From assembly GCA_017628845.1 (NCBI GenBank), contig JAGBYI010000055.1, positions 1 to 57,064 on the forward strand: a stretch of 57,064 bases of DNA. Direction: 5' to 3'. Shown piece by piece: positions 26,070 through 33,021 of the stretch. Below the pieces are notes generated by a model. It did no database searches. It was not told where the DNA came from and saw only the letters and a program-made list of their open reading frames with translations. The position numbers and the translations under genes are program-made. The stretch is from Bacteroidaceae bacterium (GTDB taxonomy: Bacteria; Bacteroidota; Bacteroidia; Bacteroidales; Bacteroidaceae). The number at the start of each line of letters is the position of its first letter. Within the stretch, counting starts at the first letter, position 1.

Positions 26070-26672
26070 ATGGCTAAGAAAAAGAAGAAAGTGCCAGGCT
26101 TGAACGCCAGTTCTACCGCTGACATATCTTTTATCCTGCTCATCTTCTTCCTGATTACCACATCTATGGATACCGATACAGGTCTGTCACGTCGTCTGCC
26201 TCAACCGCCAGAGAACGAGGAAGATCAGTCCACGGTTAAATTCCATGAGAGGGATGTGTTGAATGTCATGATTAACAGGGCCGGTAATATATTGTGCGGC
26301 GTAGGATATAATAAGGAGCAAATCGATATTAATCAACTGCGTGGCATTGCAAAGGAGTTTATTGCCAATCCGAATAATTCAAGCACATTGCCAGAGAAGA
26401 TGGCGACAGAGATTGATTTGTTAGGTCAATGTTTCATTACCAAGAATCATGTAATTTCTGTTCAAACCGACCGTGGTACACCATACGATGTGTATTTCCA
26501 GGTACAGAATGAGTTGGTGGCTGCTTACAATGAGTTGCGTGATGAATTGTCAAAGACCAAGTTCGGTCGTCCTTATGAAGCATTAACAAACGAGCAGCAA
26601 GTAGCAATTCGTGCTTACTATCCCCAGAAGATATCTGAGGCTGAACCTAAAAACTATGGAGGAAACAACTAA
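26070..26672 (+). CDS. exbD: ExbD/TolR family protein, first copy
   Basis: Biopolymer transport protein of 200 aa with a short basic cytoplasmic tail (MAKKKKKVPGLNASSTADIS) and one membrane helix (FILLIFFLITTSMDTDTG). The helix carries the family's functional aspartate in the ADISFILLIFF context. The periplasmic domain is longer than in enterobacterial ExbD (about 140 residues) and ends in a charged tail. Its stop codon overlaps the second exbD start by one base (TAATG). Confidence 0.9.
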   Translation: MAKKKKKVPGLNASSTADISFILLIFFLITTSMDTDTGLSRRLPQPPENEEDQSTVKFHERDVLNVMINRAGNILCGVGYNKEQIDINQLRGIAKEFIANPNNSSTLPEKMATEIDLLGQCFITKNHVISVQTDRGTPYDVYFQVQNELVAAYNELRDELSKTKFGRPYEALTNEQQVAIRAYYPQKISEAEPKNYGGNN

Positions 26673-27130
26673 TGGCAGGATTTAAGAAAAAAGAAAGTCG
26701 TGAAATGCCTGAGATGAACACCTCATCTCTGCCCGACTTGATCTTCACCATCTTGTTCTTCTTCATGATTGTTACCACCATGCGTGAGGTAACATTGAAG
26801 GTTAAGATGACTATTCCTCAGGGTACAGAGCTCGAGAAGTTGGAGAAGAAGAGTGCAGTAAGTTACATCTACGTAGGTCCTCCTACAGATGCACTTCGTG
26901 CTCAGATGGGTAGCAGTACTCGTATTCAGTTGAACGACCGCTATGCAGAGCCTCGCGAGGTAATGGACTTCGTAGCTCAGGAGCGCCAGGGTATGGCAAA
27001 CCAGGCAGAGCAGGTTATCTCCATCAAGGCAGATTCAAAGACACAGATGGGTATCATCACCGACATCAAGGAAGTGTTGAGAAAGTCATGGGCTTTGCGT
27101 ATCAACTACTCTGCAACTCGTAGACAGTAA
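26672..27130 (+). CDS. exbD: ExbD/TolR family protein, second copy
   Basis: 152-aa relative of the preceding gene with the same layout: polar N-terminus (MAGFKKKESREMPEMNTSSL), helix DLIFTILFFFMIVTTMREV with the conserved aspartate at its start, and a compact periplasmic domain ending in DIKEVLRKSWALRINYSATR. Two different ExbD-like proteins next to one ExbB is a frequent arrangement in Bacteroidota. It is followed by a good terminator. Confidence 0.9.
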   Translation: MAGFKKKESREMPEMNTSSLPDLIFTILFFFMIVTTMREVTLKVKMTIPQGTELEKLEKKSAVSYIYVGPPTDALRAQMGSSTRIQLNDRYAEPREVMDFVAQERQGMANQAEQVISIKADSKTQMGIITDIKEVLRKSWALRINYSATRRQ

Positions 27131-27151
27131 TCAAATTTAATGTGATGATAG

Positions 27152-27191
27152 AATGAACGGGAGTCAGACGAGGCTTCCGTTCATTTGTTTT
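27152..27191 (+). terminator. Rho-independent terminator after the exb cluster
   Basis: AATGAACGG (27152-27160) pairs with CCGTTCATT (27177-27185). Five further pairs including wobbles close to the loop agacga, and the stem is followed by TGTTTT. Confidence 0.8.
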
Positions 27192-27246
27192 AACAACAAC
27201 GTATCATTCCTTGTTTTCCAACTTCCGATATCAATAACAGTTCGCT

Positions 27247-27735
27247 ATGCAGATAAACATAATCGCTGCGGTTTCAAAGAATATGGCAATAGGCAACGCA
27301 AATAAGTTGCTCTACTGGTTGCCTAACGATCTTAAGCGTTTCAAGGCTTTGACCACTGGTCATACCATTGTGATGGGTCGCAAGACATTCGAGAGTCTTC
27401 CCAAGGGAGCATTACCCAATCGCAGGAATGTGGTCCTGTCCCGTTCTCTTAATGCTTTGCCTGGTGCCGAGGTTTTTGCAGATCTTGCCTCTGCTCTCAG
27501 TACATGCACTGCCGACGAAGAGGTTTATATCATAGGTGGCGCAAGTATATATCTCCAGGCAATGCCCATGGCAGATAGACTATGCCTTACTGAAATTGAT
27601 GATATTGCTGGTAATGCCGATGCCTTTTTCCCAGAGGTAAGTCATGAGCAGTGGCAGGAGGTATGGAGCGAGTCTCACGACATAGACGAGAAGCATGCCT
27701 ATAGATACCGTTTTGTTGACTATATACGAAAGTAG
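27247..27735 (+). CDS. folA: Dihydrofolate reductase
   Basis: NADPH-dependent reduction of dihydrofolate to tetrahydrofolate, 162 aa. Motifs: NIIAAVSKNMAIGNANKLLY with the conserved LPNDLKRFK, then GHTIVMGRKTFESLPKGALP, RNVVLSRS and YIIGGASIY. It lies 33 bp before thyA, whose reaction produces dihydrofolate, so the pair regenerates the cofactor for dTMP synthesis. Here folA precedes thyA. Confidence 0.96.
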   Translation: MQINIIAAVSKNMAIGNANKLLYWLPNDLKRFKALTTGHTIVMGRKTFESLPKGALPNRRNVVLSRSLNALPGAEVFADLASALSTCTADEEVYIIGGASIYLQAMPMADRLCLTEIDDIAGNADAFFPEVSHEQWQEVWSESHDIDEKHAYRYRFVDYIRK

Positions 27736-27768
27736 AACATTTACTTACCGTTTGTTGAAGATATTATT

Positions 27769-28566
27769 ATGCGACAATATTTAGATTTACTTGAGCGTAT
27801 CCTTAAGGAAGGTGTTGACAAGGGTGACAGAACAGGTACCGGTACCAAGAGCATCTTTGGTCATCAGATGCGTTTTAATCTGGAGGAAGGCTTCCCCTTG
27901 CTTACCACAAAGAAGGTACATCTTAAAAGCATCATCTACGAATTGCTGTGGTTCCTTCAAGGCAATACCAATGCCAAGTGGCTTCAGGAACGAGGTGTGC
28001 GCATCTGGAACGAGTGGGCCGACCCAGAAACTGGCGACCTCGGTCACATATATGGCTACCAGTGGCGTTCTTGGCCCGATTACAACGGGGGCTTCATCGA
28101 CCAGATTCAGCAAGCTGTGGATACTATTAAGAACGACCCTAACTGTCGTCGCATAATAGTATCGGCATGGAATGTTGCAGACTTGGACAATATGAACCTT
28201 CCTCCCTGCCATGCTTTCTTCCAGTTCTATGTTGCTAATGGTAAGTTGTCCTTGCAACTTTATCAGCGCAGTGCTGACACTTTCCTTGGCGTGCCTTTCA
28301 ACATTGCATCCTATGCCCTTCTGTGCATGATGATGGCGCAGGTGTGCGGTCTGAAACCAGGTGAGTTCATTCACACTACTGGTGATACGCATATCTACAC
28401 CAACCACATGGAGCAGATACACGAACAACTCTCACGCGAACCACGTCGCTTGCCCCGTATGGTGCTGAATCCAGAGGTCAAGAACATCTTTGACTTTAAG
28501 TACGAGGACTTCACTCTGGAGGACTATGACCCATGGCCGGCAATTAAGGGGGTTGTGAGTGTATAA
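27769..28566 (+). CDS. thyA: Thymidylate synthase ThyA
   Basis: Methylates dUMP to dTMP with methylene-tetrahydrofolate, 265 aa, the compact length. The catalytic cysteine is in [12 protein letters not shown], the phosphate-binding arginines are in GDRTGTGT and [11 protein letters not shown], and [20 protein letters not shown] is complete. The C-terminus reads [14 protein letters not shown]. It forms a likely operon with folA upstream. Confidence 0.97.
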   Translation: MRQYLDLLERILKEGVDKGDRTGTGTKSIFGHQMRFNLEEGFPLLTTKKVHLKSIIYELLWFLQGNTNAKWLQERGVRIWNEWADPETGDLGHIYGYQWRSWPDYNGGFIDQIQQAVDTIKNDPNCRRIIVSAWNVADLDNMNLPPCHAFFQFYVANGKLSLQLYQRSADTFLGVPFNIASYALLCMMMAQVCGLKPGEFIHTTGDTHIYTNHMEQIHEQLSREPRRLPRMVLNPEVKNIFDFKYEDFTLEDYDPWPAIKGVVSV

Positions 28567-28613
28567 CGTTTGGTGTTTAGCGTTTAACAGTGAGCGTAAA
28601 ATAGAGAATTCCT

Positions 28614-29819
28614 ATGCCACAATTGCCAGAGGATTTCATATCCATGATGAGGGAACACTACGGCAACGATGATGCCGAGGCCCTTTGCGAAGCCTTGCTA
28701 ACAACAGAGCCGGAGGTGTCTGTACGTCTCAATAGACGAAAGATACTTCTCAACGAGGATTTGTTCCCGTTATTAGATTTGGATAAGGCTGATGGAGTAG
28801 ATCCCATAGACTGGTGCAATGATGCATTCTATCTTTCCGAGCGTCCGCCCTTTACATTCGACCCCCTGCTGCATGCTGGGGTGTACTATGTACAGGAAGC
28901 ATCGTCTATGTATGTTGCAAAGTTGCTGAAGGATTATGGTTCCGAGACAGCATGTTGTGCTTTGGACCTCTGTGCTGCCCCCGGAGGCAAGAGCACTCTG
29001 TTGGCAGGGCTTCTTCCCGAGGGTTCACTCCTTGTCAGTAATGAGCCTATGTCCAAGCGTGCCAATGTCCTTGCCGAGAACATGCAGAAGTGGACGCGCA
29101 TGCCTCAGGGCAAATATCCCGTAGATAGTGTTGTTACCAACAACTATCCTGCCGACTTTGGCGCATTCTCAGACTGCTTTGACCTTGTTGTCACCGATGT
29201 TCCCTGTTCTGGCGAAGGAATGTTCCGCAAGGACGAACAGGCCGTGGCAGAATGGAGTATGGCCAATGTGATGATGTGTGTTGAGCGCCAGCGTGACATA
29301 CTTAGTGATATTTGGCATACTTTAAAATCCGGTGGTCTCTTGATATACAGCACATGTACTTTTAATCGTTTTGAAGACGAGGACAATGCACGTTGGATAT
29401 GTTCGGAGTTAGGTGGCGAACTCCTTGAAGAACGTCATTTCCTTCCAGGACGTGACCGTGGTGAAGGTTTCTATTGTGCTGCTATACGCAAGAGTGGGGA
29501 AGGGGAAAGTATTGATGCCATCTCTGTATTGAAGGATAAAATTGTCCGTAAGGCCAATTCTACCCTCCGTCTCATGCCCAAGGCTTTCGAGTGCGAAGGC
29601 CCATGTGTGGAACTCTCCTACGACGAGGCTTTGGCCTATCTGCGCCGCGAGGCCATTCGTGTGCCTGCCCCCAAAGGTCCGGTCACCTTATGCTACAAGG
29701 GTATTCCTCTCGGTTCCGGTAAGGGTGTGGGCAATAGAATTAACAACCTCTATCCCGAAGCATGGAGGATAAGGAGCACATATACCAAGAAGTGGAGCCT
29801 TGGGGGAACGGAAAGGTGA
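28614..29819 (+). CDS. RsmF/NOP2-type rRNA (cytosine-C5) methyltransferase
   Basis: SAM-dependent RNA m5C methyltransferase of the RsmB/RsmF family, 401 aa. The AdoMet loop is DLCAAPGGKSTLL near residue 121. The two catalytic cysteines are in TDVPCSGEGMF and IYSTCTFN. The C-terminal region (RVPAPKGPVTLCYKGIPLGS) corresponds to the PUA-like tail of RsmF-type enzymes. The target is probably 16S rRNA, but the exact base is not determinable here. The preceding 47-base gap carries GTTTAGCGTTTAACAGTGAGCG, a member of the dispersed heptamer repeats. Confidence 0.9.
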   Translation: MPQLPEDFISMMREHYGNDDAEALCEALLTTEPEVSVRLNRRKILLNEDLFPLLDLDKADGVDPIDWCNDAFYLSERPPFTFDPLLHAGVYYVQEASSMYVAKLLKDYGSETACCALDLCAAPGGKSTLLAGLLPEGSLLVSNEPMSKRANVLAENMQKWTRMPQGKYPVDSVVTNNYPADFGAFSDCFDLVVTDVPCSGEGMFRKDEQAVAEWSMANVMMCVERQRDILSDIWHTLKSGGLLIYSTCTFNRFEDEDNARWICSELGGELLEERHFLPGRDRGEGFYCAAIRKSGEGESIDAISVLKDKIVRKANSTLRLMPKAFECEGPCVELSYDEALAYLRREAIRVPAPKGPVTLCYKGIPLGSGKGVGNRINNLYPEAWRIRSTYTKKWSLGGTER

Positions 29820-29949
29820 GGACCCCTCCCCAGCCCTCCCCTGTATGGGAGGGAGTAGTTACAACAGGGGAATGAGTAAAACGTACTTGCGTAGCTTGAT
29901 GAACCAAAGGTGAATAATAAAACGGAAAACTGATATCTTTAATCCATAC
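29820..29949. repeat. Intergenic repeat words between methyltransferase and membrane protein
   Basis: Contains CTCCC-ctgtat-GGGAG (hairpin about 29836-29854) after a CCCTCCCCAGCCC run. TAGCTTGATGA follows (reverse orientation of the ATCAAGCTA repeat), then AAAACGGAAAAC. No gene or consensus promoter was seen. Confidence 0.5.
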
Positions 29950-30399
29950 ATGAATGCTGTTATGCAACAAAACATGCACGAATTCCATACATACTTTCAT
30001 ACCAAGAGTCCGTTGATGAAGGTCACGGCCGTTGTCTATGCCCTTGTCTTTGTGGTCATGGTCGTATTTTTCTTTCTGAACATGGATGCTATATTTGCCC
30101 AAGGTAAATTTGCGTTGGCTTATGGTTTCTTTGTGCTTTGGACTTTGGCCATGTTTGCCCGTTCTCTCTATTTTATATACGAGACAATTGTTGTTGACGA
30201 GGGCAGGCAGGAACTCCGCTACCGCTTGTTGCGCAAGACCATACCCTTCAAGGATATTATTCAGATTAAGAAAGTCCGTGATGGGCAATTGCGTATCCTC
30301 GCTTCCAAGGGGACATATCCCGTTTCAGTGGAAAATGAGGAGGCATTTCTGCATCTGTCAAGAAACTTGCTCCCGAAGATGCAAGTGAGTGAAACCTGA
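29950..30399 (+). CDS. Small membrane protein, two helices and a cytosolic tail
   Basis: 149-aa protein with two membrane segments (TAVVYALVFVVMVVFFFLNM, residues ~26-45, and FALAYGFFVLWTLAMFARSL, ~55-74). A soluble C-terminal domain follows with a beta-rich pattern (ETIVVDEGRQELRYRLLRKT, then IPFKDIIQIKKVRDGQLRIL). The layout is like bacterial PH-domain or YcxB-type membrane proteins. The family is not certain. It stands alone between repeat elements. Confidence 0.6.
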   Translation: MNAVMQQNMHEFHTYFHTKSPLMKVTAVVYALVFVVMVVFFFLNMDAIFAQGKFALAYGFFVLWTLAMFARSLYFIYETIVVDEGRQELRYRLLRKTIPFKDIIQIKKVRDGQLRILASKGTYPVSVENEEAFLHLSRNLLPKMQVSET

Positions 30400-30405
30400 T
30401 GATAG

Positions 30406-30477
30406 GTAGGGACGCTGCACGCAGCGTCCGAAACATTTCTACCAGTAACCGGCGGACGCTGCACGCAGCGTCCCTAC
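30406..30477. repeat. Inverted pair of REP-like palindromes
   Basis: Copies at 30410-30429 and 30454-30473 face each other, so the flanks GTAGG and CCTAC also pair and give a nearly perfect 25-base inverted repeat around a 22-base loop. The arrangement is like a bacterial interspersed mosaic element. It lies between two plus-strand genes. Confidence 0.75.
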
Positions 30478-30506
30478 ACATAGACAATTGGCTACCTTAA
30501 TACCGT

Positions 30507-31589
30507 ATGACTAAAGTTCTTCTGCATTGTTGTTGCGCTCCATGTTCCAGCGCCATCATAGAGTGGATGTTGCAAAACGATGTCCGTCCTGTGCTTTATT
30601 ATTGCAACCCCAACATCTTCCCCGAGGAAGAGTATCTTATCCGCAAGAACGAGTGTACACGATATGCCGAGCAGTTGGGACTGGAAATCATAGACGAGGA
30701 CTACGACCACGCCTCCTGGGCCTGTGCCATTAGAGGACATGAAGACCAGCCCGAACGTGGCAGTCGTTGTCTTGAGTGTTTCCGTATGCGTTTGCTCAGC
30801 GCTGCAAGATGCTGTCTGCGTATGGGCATAGAATCGTTTACCACCACGCTGGCAAGCAGTCGTTGGAAAAGTCTTGATCAGATTTCCATAGCCGGTCATT
30901 GGGCGGCGGAGCAGGTTGGCCAGGTTCGTTTCGACGACCGCAACTGGCGTAAGGGTGGCCTGCAGCAGCGCCGCAATGAACTACTGAAGGAAAACTCTTT
31001 CTATAATCAGGTTTTCTGTGGTTGCGAATACAGCCTTTCCGCTCGTCTGCCACAGATGCAGAAGGCAGAGCTGAGGAAATGGATAAAGGGACTGAAGTCA
31101 GCACGCTCCTCCGAATGGATGAAGGAGAAGAGCAGTGAGATATGTTCCCGCCTCGTGGCAGACGGTTTGTGGCGTGCCGCCGGCACAGTGCTGCTCTATC
31201 ATCCCCTGCCAGGCGAGGTGGATACAACGATGCTATTGGACAAGGCCGTCCTTATGGGCAAGCGTGTGCTTCTCCCCAAGGTGGAGGGCGATGAACTTGA
31301 ACTTCGCATATATACTCCTGATTCCTTGCAAAGTGGAGCATATGGCATCATGGAACCTTCTGGCGAAGTCTTTCCCGTGGATTCGTATCACGAAATAGAC
31401 CTTGCAGTTATCCCCGGTGTGGCGTTTGACCGCCATGGCGCGCGTTTGGGCAGAGGTAAAGGGTATTACGACCGCCTGCTCCCCCTGATGCGCAATACAT
31501 ATAGGATTGGTATATGCTTCCCCTTCCAGTTGCTGGAGCACCTCCCCTCCGAACCTCATGATGTACTGATGAACGAGGTATTGTCATGA
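30507..31589 (+). CDS. queH: Fused epoxyqueuosine reductase QueH and 5-formyltetrahydrofolate cyclo-ligase
   Basis: Two-domain protein of 360 aa. Residues 1 to about 190 are QueH, which reduces epoxyqueuosine to queuosine in tRNA: LLHCCCAPCSSA near 5-16, NIFPEEEYLIRKNE, SRCLECFRMRLLSAA, SFTTTLASSRWKSLDQISIA and YNQVFCGCEYS. Residues ~190-360 are 5-formyl-THF cyclo-ligase (MTHFS): LLYHPLPGEVDTTMLLDKA, GKRVLLPKVEG and the folate/ATP loop VIPGVAFDRHGARLGRGKGY then YDRLL. These are normally separate proteins. There is no stop or frameshift at the junction. The short linker (QMQKAELRKWIKGLKSARSS) resembles the usual cyclo-ligase N-terminus. Both activities should be intact by motif. Confidence 0.9.
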   Translation: MTKVLLHCCCAPCSSAIIEWMLQNDVRPVLYYCNPNIFPEEEYLIRKNECTRYAEQLGLEIIDEDYDHASWACAIRGHEDQPERGSRCLECFRMRLLSAARCCLRMGIESFTTTLASSRWKSLDQISIAGHWAAEQVGQVRFDDRNWRKGGLQQRRNELLKENSFYNQVFCGCEYSLSARLPQMQKAELRKWIKGLKSARSSEWMKEKSSEICSRLVADGLWRAAGTVLLYHPLPGEVDTTMLLDKAVLMGKRVLLPKVEGDELELRIYTPDSLQSGAYGIMEPSGEVFPVDSYHEIDLAVIPGVAFDRHGARLGRGKGYYDRLLPLMRNTYRIGICFPFQLLEHLPSEPHDVLMNEVLS

Positions 31590-31737
31590 AGTAGTCGGGC
31601 AAGAATCTGCCTTAATACCCCACACTTTTTTATTTGATAGGGCATTCCTAACTGCTCCCATAGAAGGGACGCAACCATTGTGTCCACCAAACCGATGGGT
31701 CGTTGTTTTTTTCGATGCTTCGTAGATATAAACATTT

Positions 31738-31801
31738 GTTGTCGGGACAACAGAGCGCTGTTGCCCCGACAACACTGTTCTGTTGATAGGGCAACAGCGC
31801 T
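31738..31801. terminator. Hairpins between convergent genes, possible bidirectional terminator
   Basis: GTTGTCGGG-a-CAACAG-agcg-CTGTTG-c-CCCGACAAC (31738-31773) forms a strong hairpin. A second, competing pairing joins AGCGCTGTTGCCC (31754-31766) with GGGCAACAGCGCT (31789-31801), 13 of 13 bases. It lies between the ends of the queH fusion and the minus-strand gene at 31847. The rest of 31590-31846 shows no gene. Confidence 0.6.
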
Positions 31802-31846
31802 TTGCCGTCGTGGGCTCTCAATCCGAGGGCATCGTCAGCCGCGACT

Positions 31847-32308
31847 CTATTTCTGCCTTTTTATCTTGATGTCTCCCCAGTAGGGCATGGTCTCCGTGGC
31901 ATGGAATTGGATGGGCGCTGTTATGTCCAGTTCCTTTGCTATCCGCAGTATAGTTTGCTGTACGGCAGGAGGCGTGAGGAACTCCCCGCGGCAGAAACGG
32001 TAATAATTGTACTCGCCGTAGAGTTCAAGCAGTTTTTCCCTCAGTTCGGCAGCCTGAGTCTTTGGCATGCAATCGAATATATGCCTGAAGCCGCAAGCGA
32101 ATGTCACAGGTGTGCTATCGGCATAATTCGGGCATTGCTCCGTGCCACCCTGTGCCTCTATCCACCTGTGGTCGTAAAAGTATGCCCGTTCCACAATGGG
32201 GCGCTCCACGTATGCCCTCCAGTGCAGGCACGTCTCATGCCTCTTGCAGTCCTCACGTGAGCAGAACGTGAAATCCTTGGGCATGTACTTCAAATCAATC
32301 TTTGTCAT
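31847..32308 (-). CDS. Cys-rich small protein, possibly DUF6078-type
   Basis: 153-aa soluble protein with an N-terminal cluster of cysteines and histidines (FCSREDCKRHETCLHWRAYV, residues ~15-34) and further cysteines at EQCPNYAD and FACGFRHIFDC. This suggests a metal or iron-sulfur site. The C-terminal half is helical with YNYYRFCRGEF. I associate this pattern with the Bacteroidales family DUF6078, but only from memory. No signal peptide. A -7 box at 32374 supports independent transcription. Confidence 0.65.
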   Translation of the reverse strand: MTKIDLKYMPKDFTFCSREDCKRHETCLHWRAYVERPIVERAYFYDHRWIEAQGGTEQCPNYADSTPVTFACGFRHIFDCMPKTQAAELREKLLELYGEYNYYRFCRGEFLTPPAVQQTILRIAKELDITAPIQFHATETMPYWGDIKIKRQK

Positions 32309-32373
32309 AGTGTCATGTATGTTTTTCTTTATATGTAGTCTTGCACATGCTCTCTGCTTGTCATGCCATGATG

Positions 32374-32381
32374 CAAATATA
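32374..32381 (-). promoter_or_regulatory. -7 promoter box for the Cys-rich gene
   Basis: TATATTTG on the minus strand matches TAnnTTTG and predicts a roughly 60-nt leader to the ATG at 32308. A TTTG lies only 16 nt upstream, so the -33 match is imperfect. Confidence 0.4.
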
Positions 32382-32493
32382 GCAATAAAAATGAACCCAA
32401 ACGAACTTTATGTCCTTTTTCTGTTCACACAGCCATGAATGGTCATGGTGGTAGGTGCTTTGTTTTGAAATCTTAATTTTTGTTCCCTTTTGT

Positions 32494-32524
32494 TTTGTAG
32501 TGTAAAATAGATTCACTACTTTTG
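32494..32524 (+). promoter_or_regulatory. Consensus Bacteroidota promoter for the structured RNA/surface locus
   Basis: TTTG at 32494-32497, exactly 19 nt, TACTTTTG at 32517-32524. The predicted start is 32529-32531, directly before the first hairpin of the folded region. The ATG of the downstream surface protein is about 490 nt away. Confidence 0.78.
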
Positions 32525-32529
32525 CAACG

Positions 32530-32790
32530 GTCCTATACCCGAAGCGTCGGGATTCGGTCTCTTATCGGAGATATATTAGCGTTTGCTATTATTCTATATC
32601 GTCTGTTGAAACTTAGGAACTTTCAAGATAATACGATTGGAATAAGATTGCAGATGCCTGCGCATAGCGTAGGTGCATCTTATCCTTTGTATTATCGGGT
32701 ATCCTAAGACCTCAACAGACAAGGACATTAAAAAGATGACATCTACGCTCTTTTTGTGCCCGAGGGACTTAGGATACCGCTTCGCTTTTA
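32530..32790 (+). ncRNA. Candidate structured RNA or long leader with several hairpins
   Basis: In order: CCCGA-agcg-TCGGG (about 32538-32551); GATATA...TAGC-gttt-GCTA...TATATC (32570-32600); and a 120-nt rod from 32601 to 32720. The rod has stems GTCTGTTGA/TCAACAGAC, CTTAGGA/TCCTAAG, ATAATAC/GTATTAT, ATAAGAT/ATCTTAT and CCTGCG/CGTAGG. A weak AAAAAGA/TCTTTTT hairpin lies at 32730-32755. CTTAGGATACC at 32768-32778 is complementary to GGTATCCTAAG at 32698-32708 and would break the rod. No coding frame here is convincing. It could be a free non-coding RNA (for example 6S-like) or the leader of the 33022 gene. Confidence 0.6.
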
Positions 32791-33021
32791 GCTTCCTTGA
32801 TGTATGTATTATTATTAACTTTTACCAGACACCAATAGTTGAAAATCCCGGCATAATCAGGCGCGTCATCACCAGAACCGACGCTCTTTGACGAAATGAG
32901 GGCTTACTTTTTACAAATGAATCCGCAATATCTGTTTATGAGCACTGCGGACACATTATTGGAGACTTTTAGATTTTTAGCGGACAGCAATAACTAACTT
33001 TAAATATTAAGGATAAAGTAT
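32791..33021 (+). other. Probable untranslated leader, no gene
   Basis: 231 bases between the folded region and the LRR protein start. It is AT-rich, without a second consensus promoter or strong hairpin. AACTTTAAATATTAAGGATAAA directly precedes the ATG. It is probably untranslated leader if transcription comes from 32530. Confidence 0.4.

Noticed and set aside
27847-28566. ThyA considered truncated or altered because of its unusual ending [10 protein letters not shown]
   Set aside because: All catalytic and binding motifs are present and the length is normal. The change is a tolerable C-terminal variation.
32522-32707. 61-aa frame in the structured RNA region
   Set aside because: It begins at the promoter -7 box, lacks an ATG-proximal context and runs through all the stems. 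Pairing structure explains the region better.
32530-32790. Firm assignment as 6S RNA or a named riboswitch
   Set aside because: The rod shape is suggestive, but I cannot match conserved bases of any Rfam family by eye, so it is kept only as a candidate.
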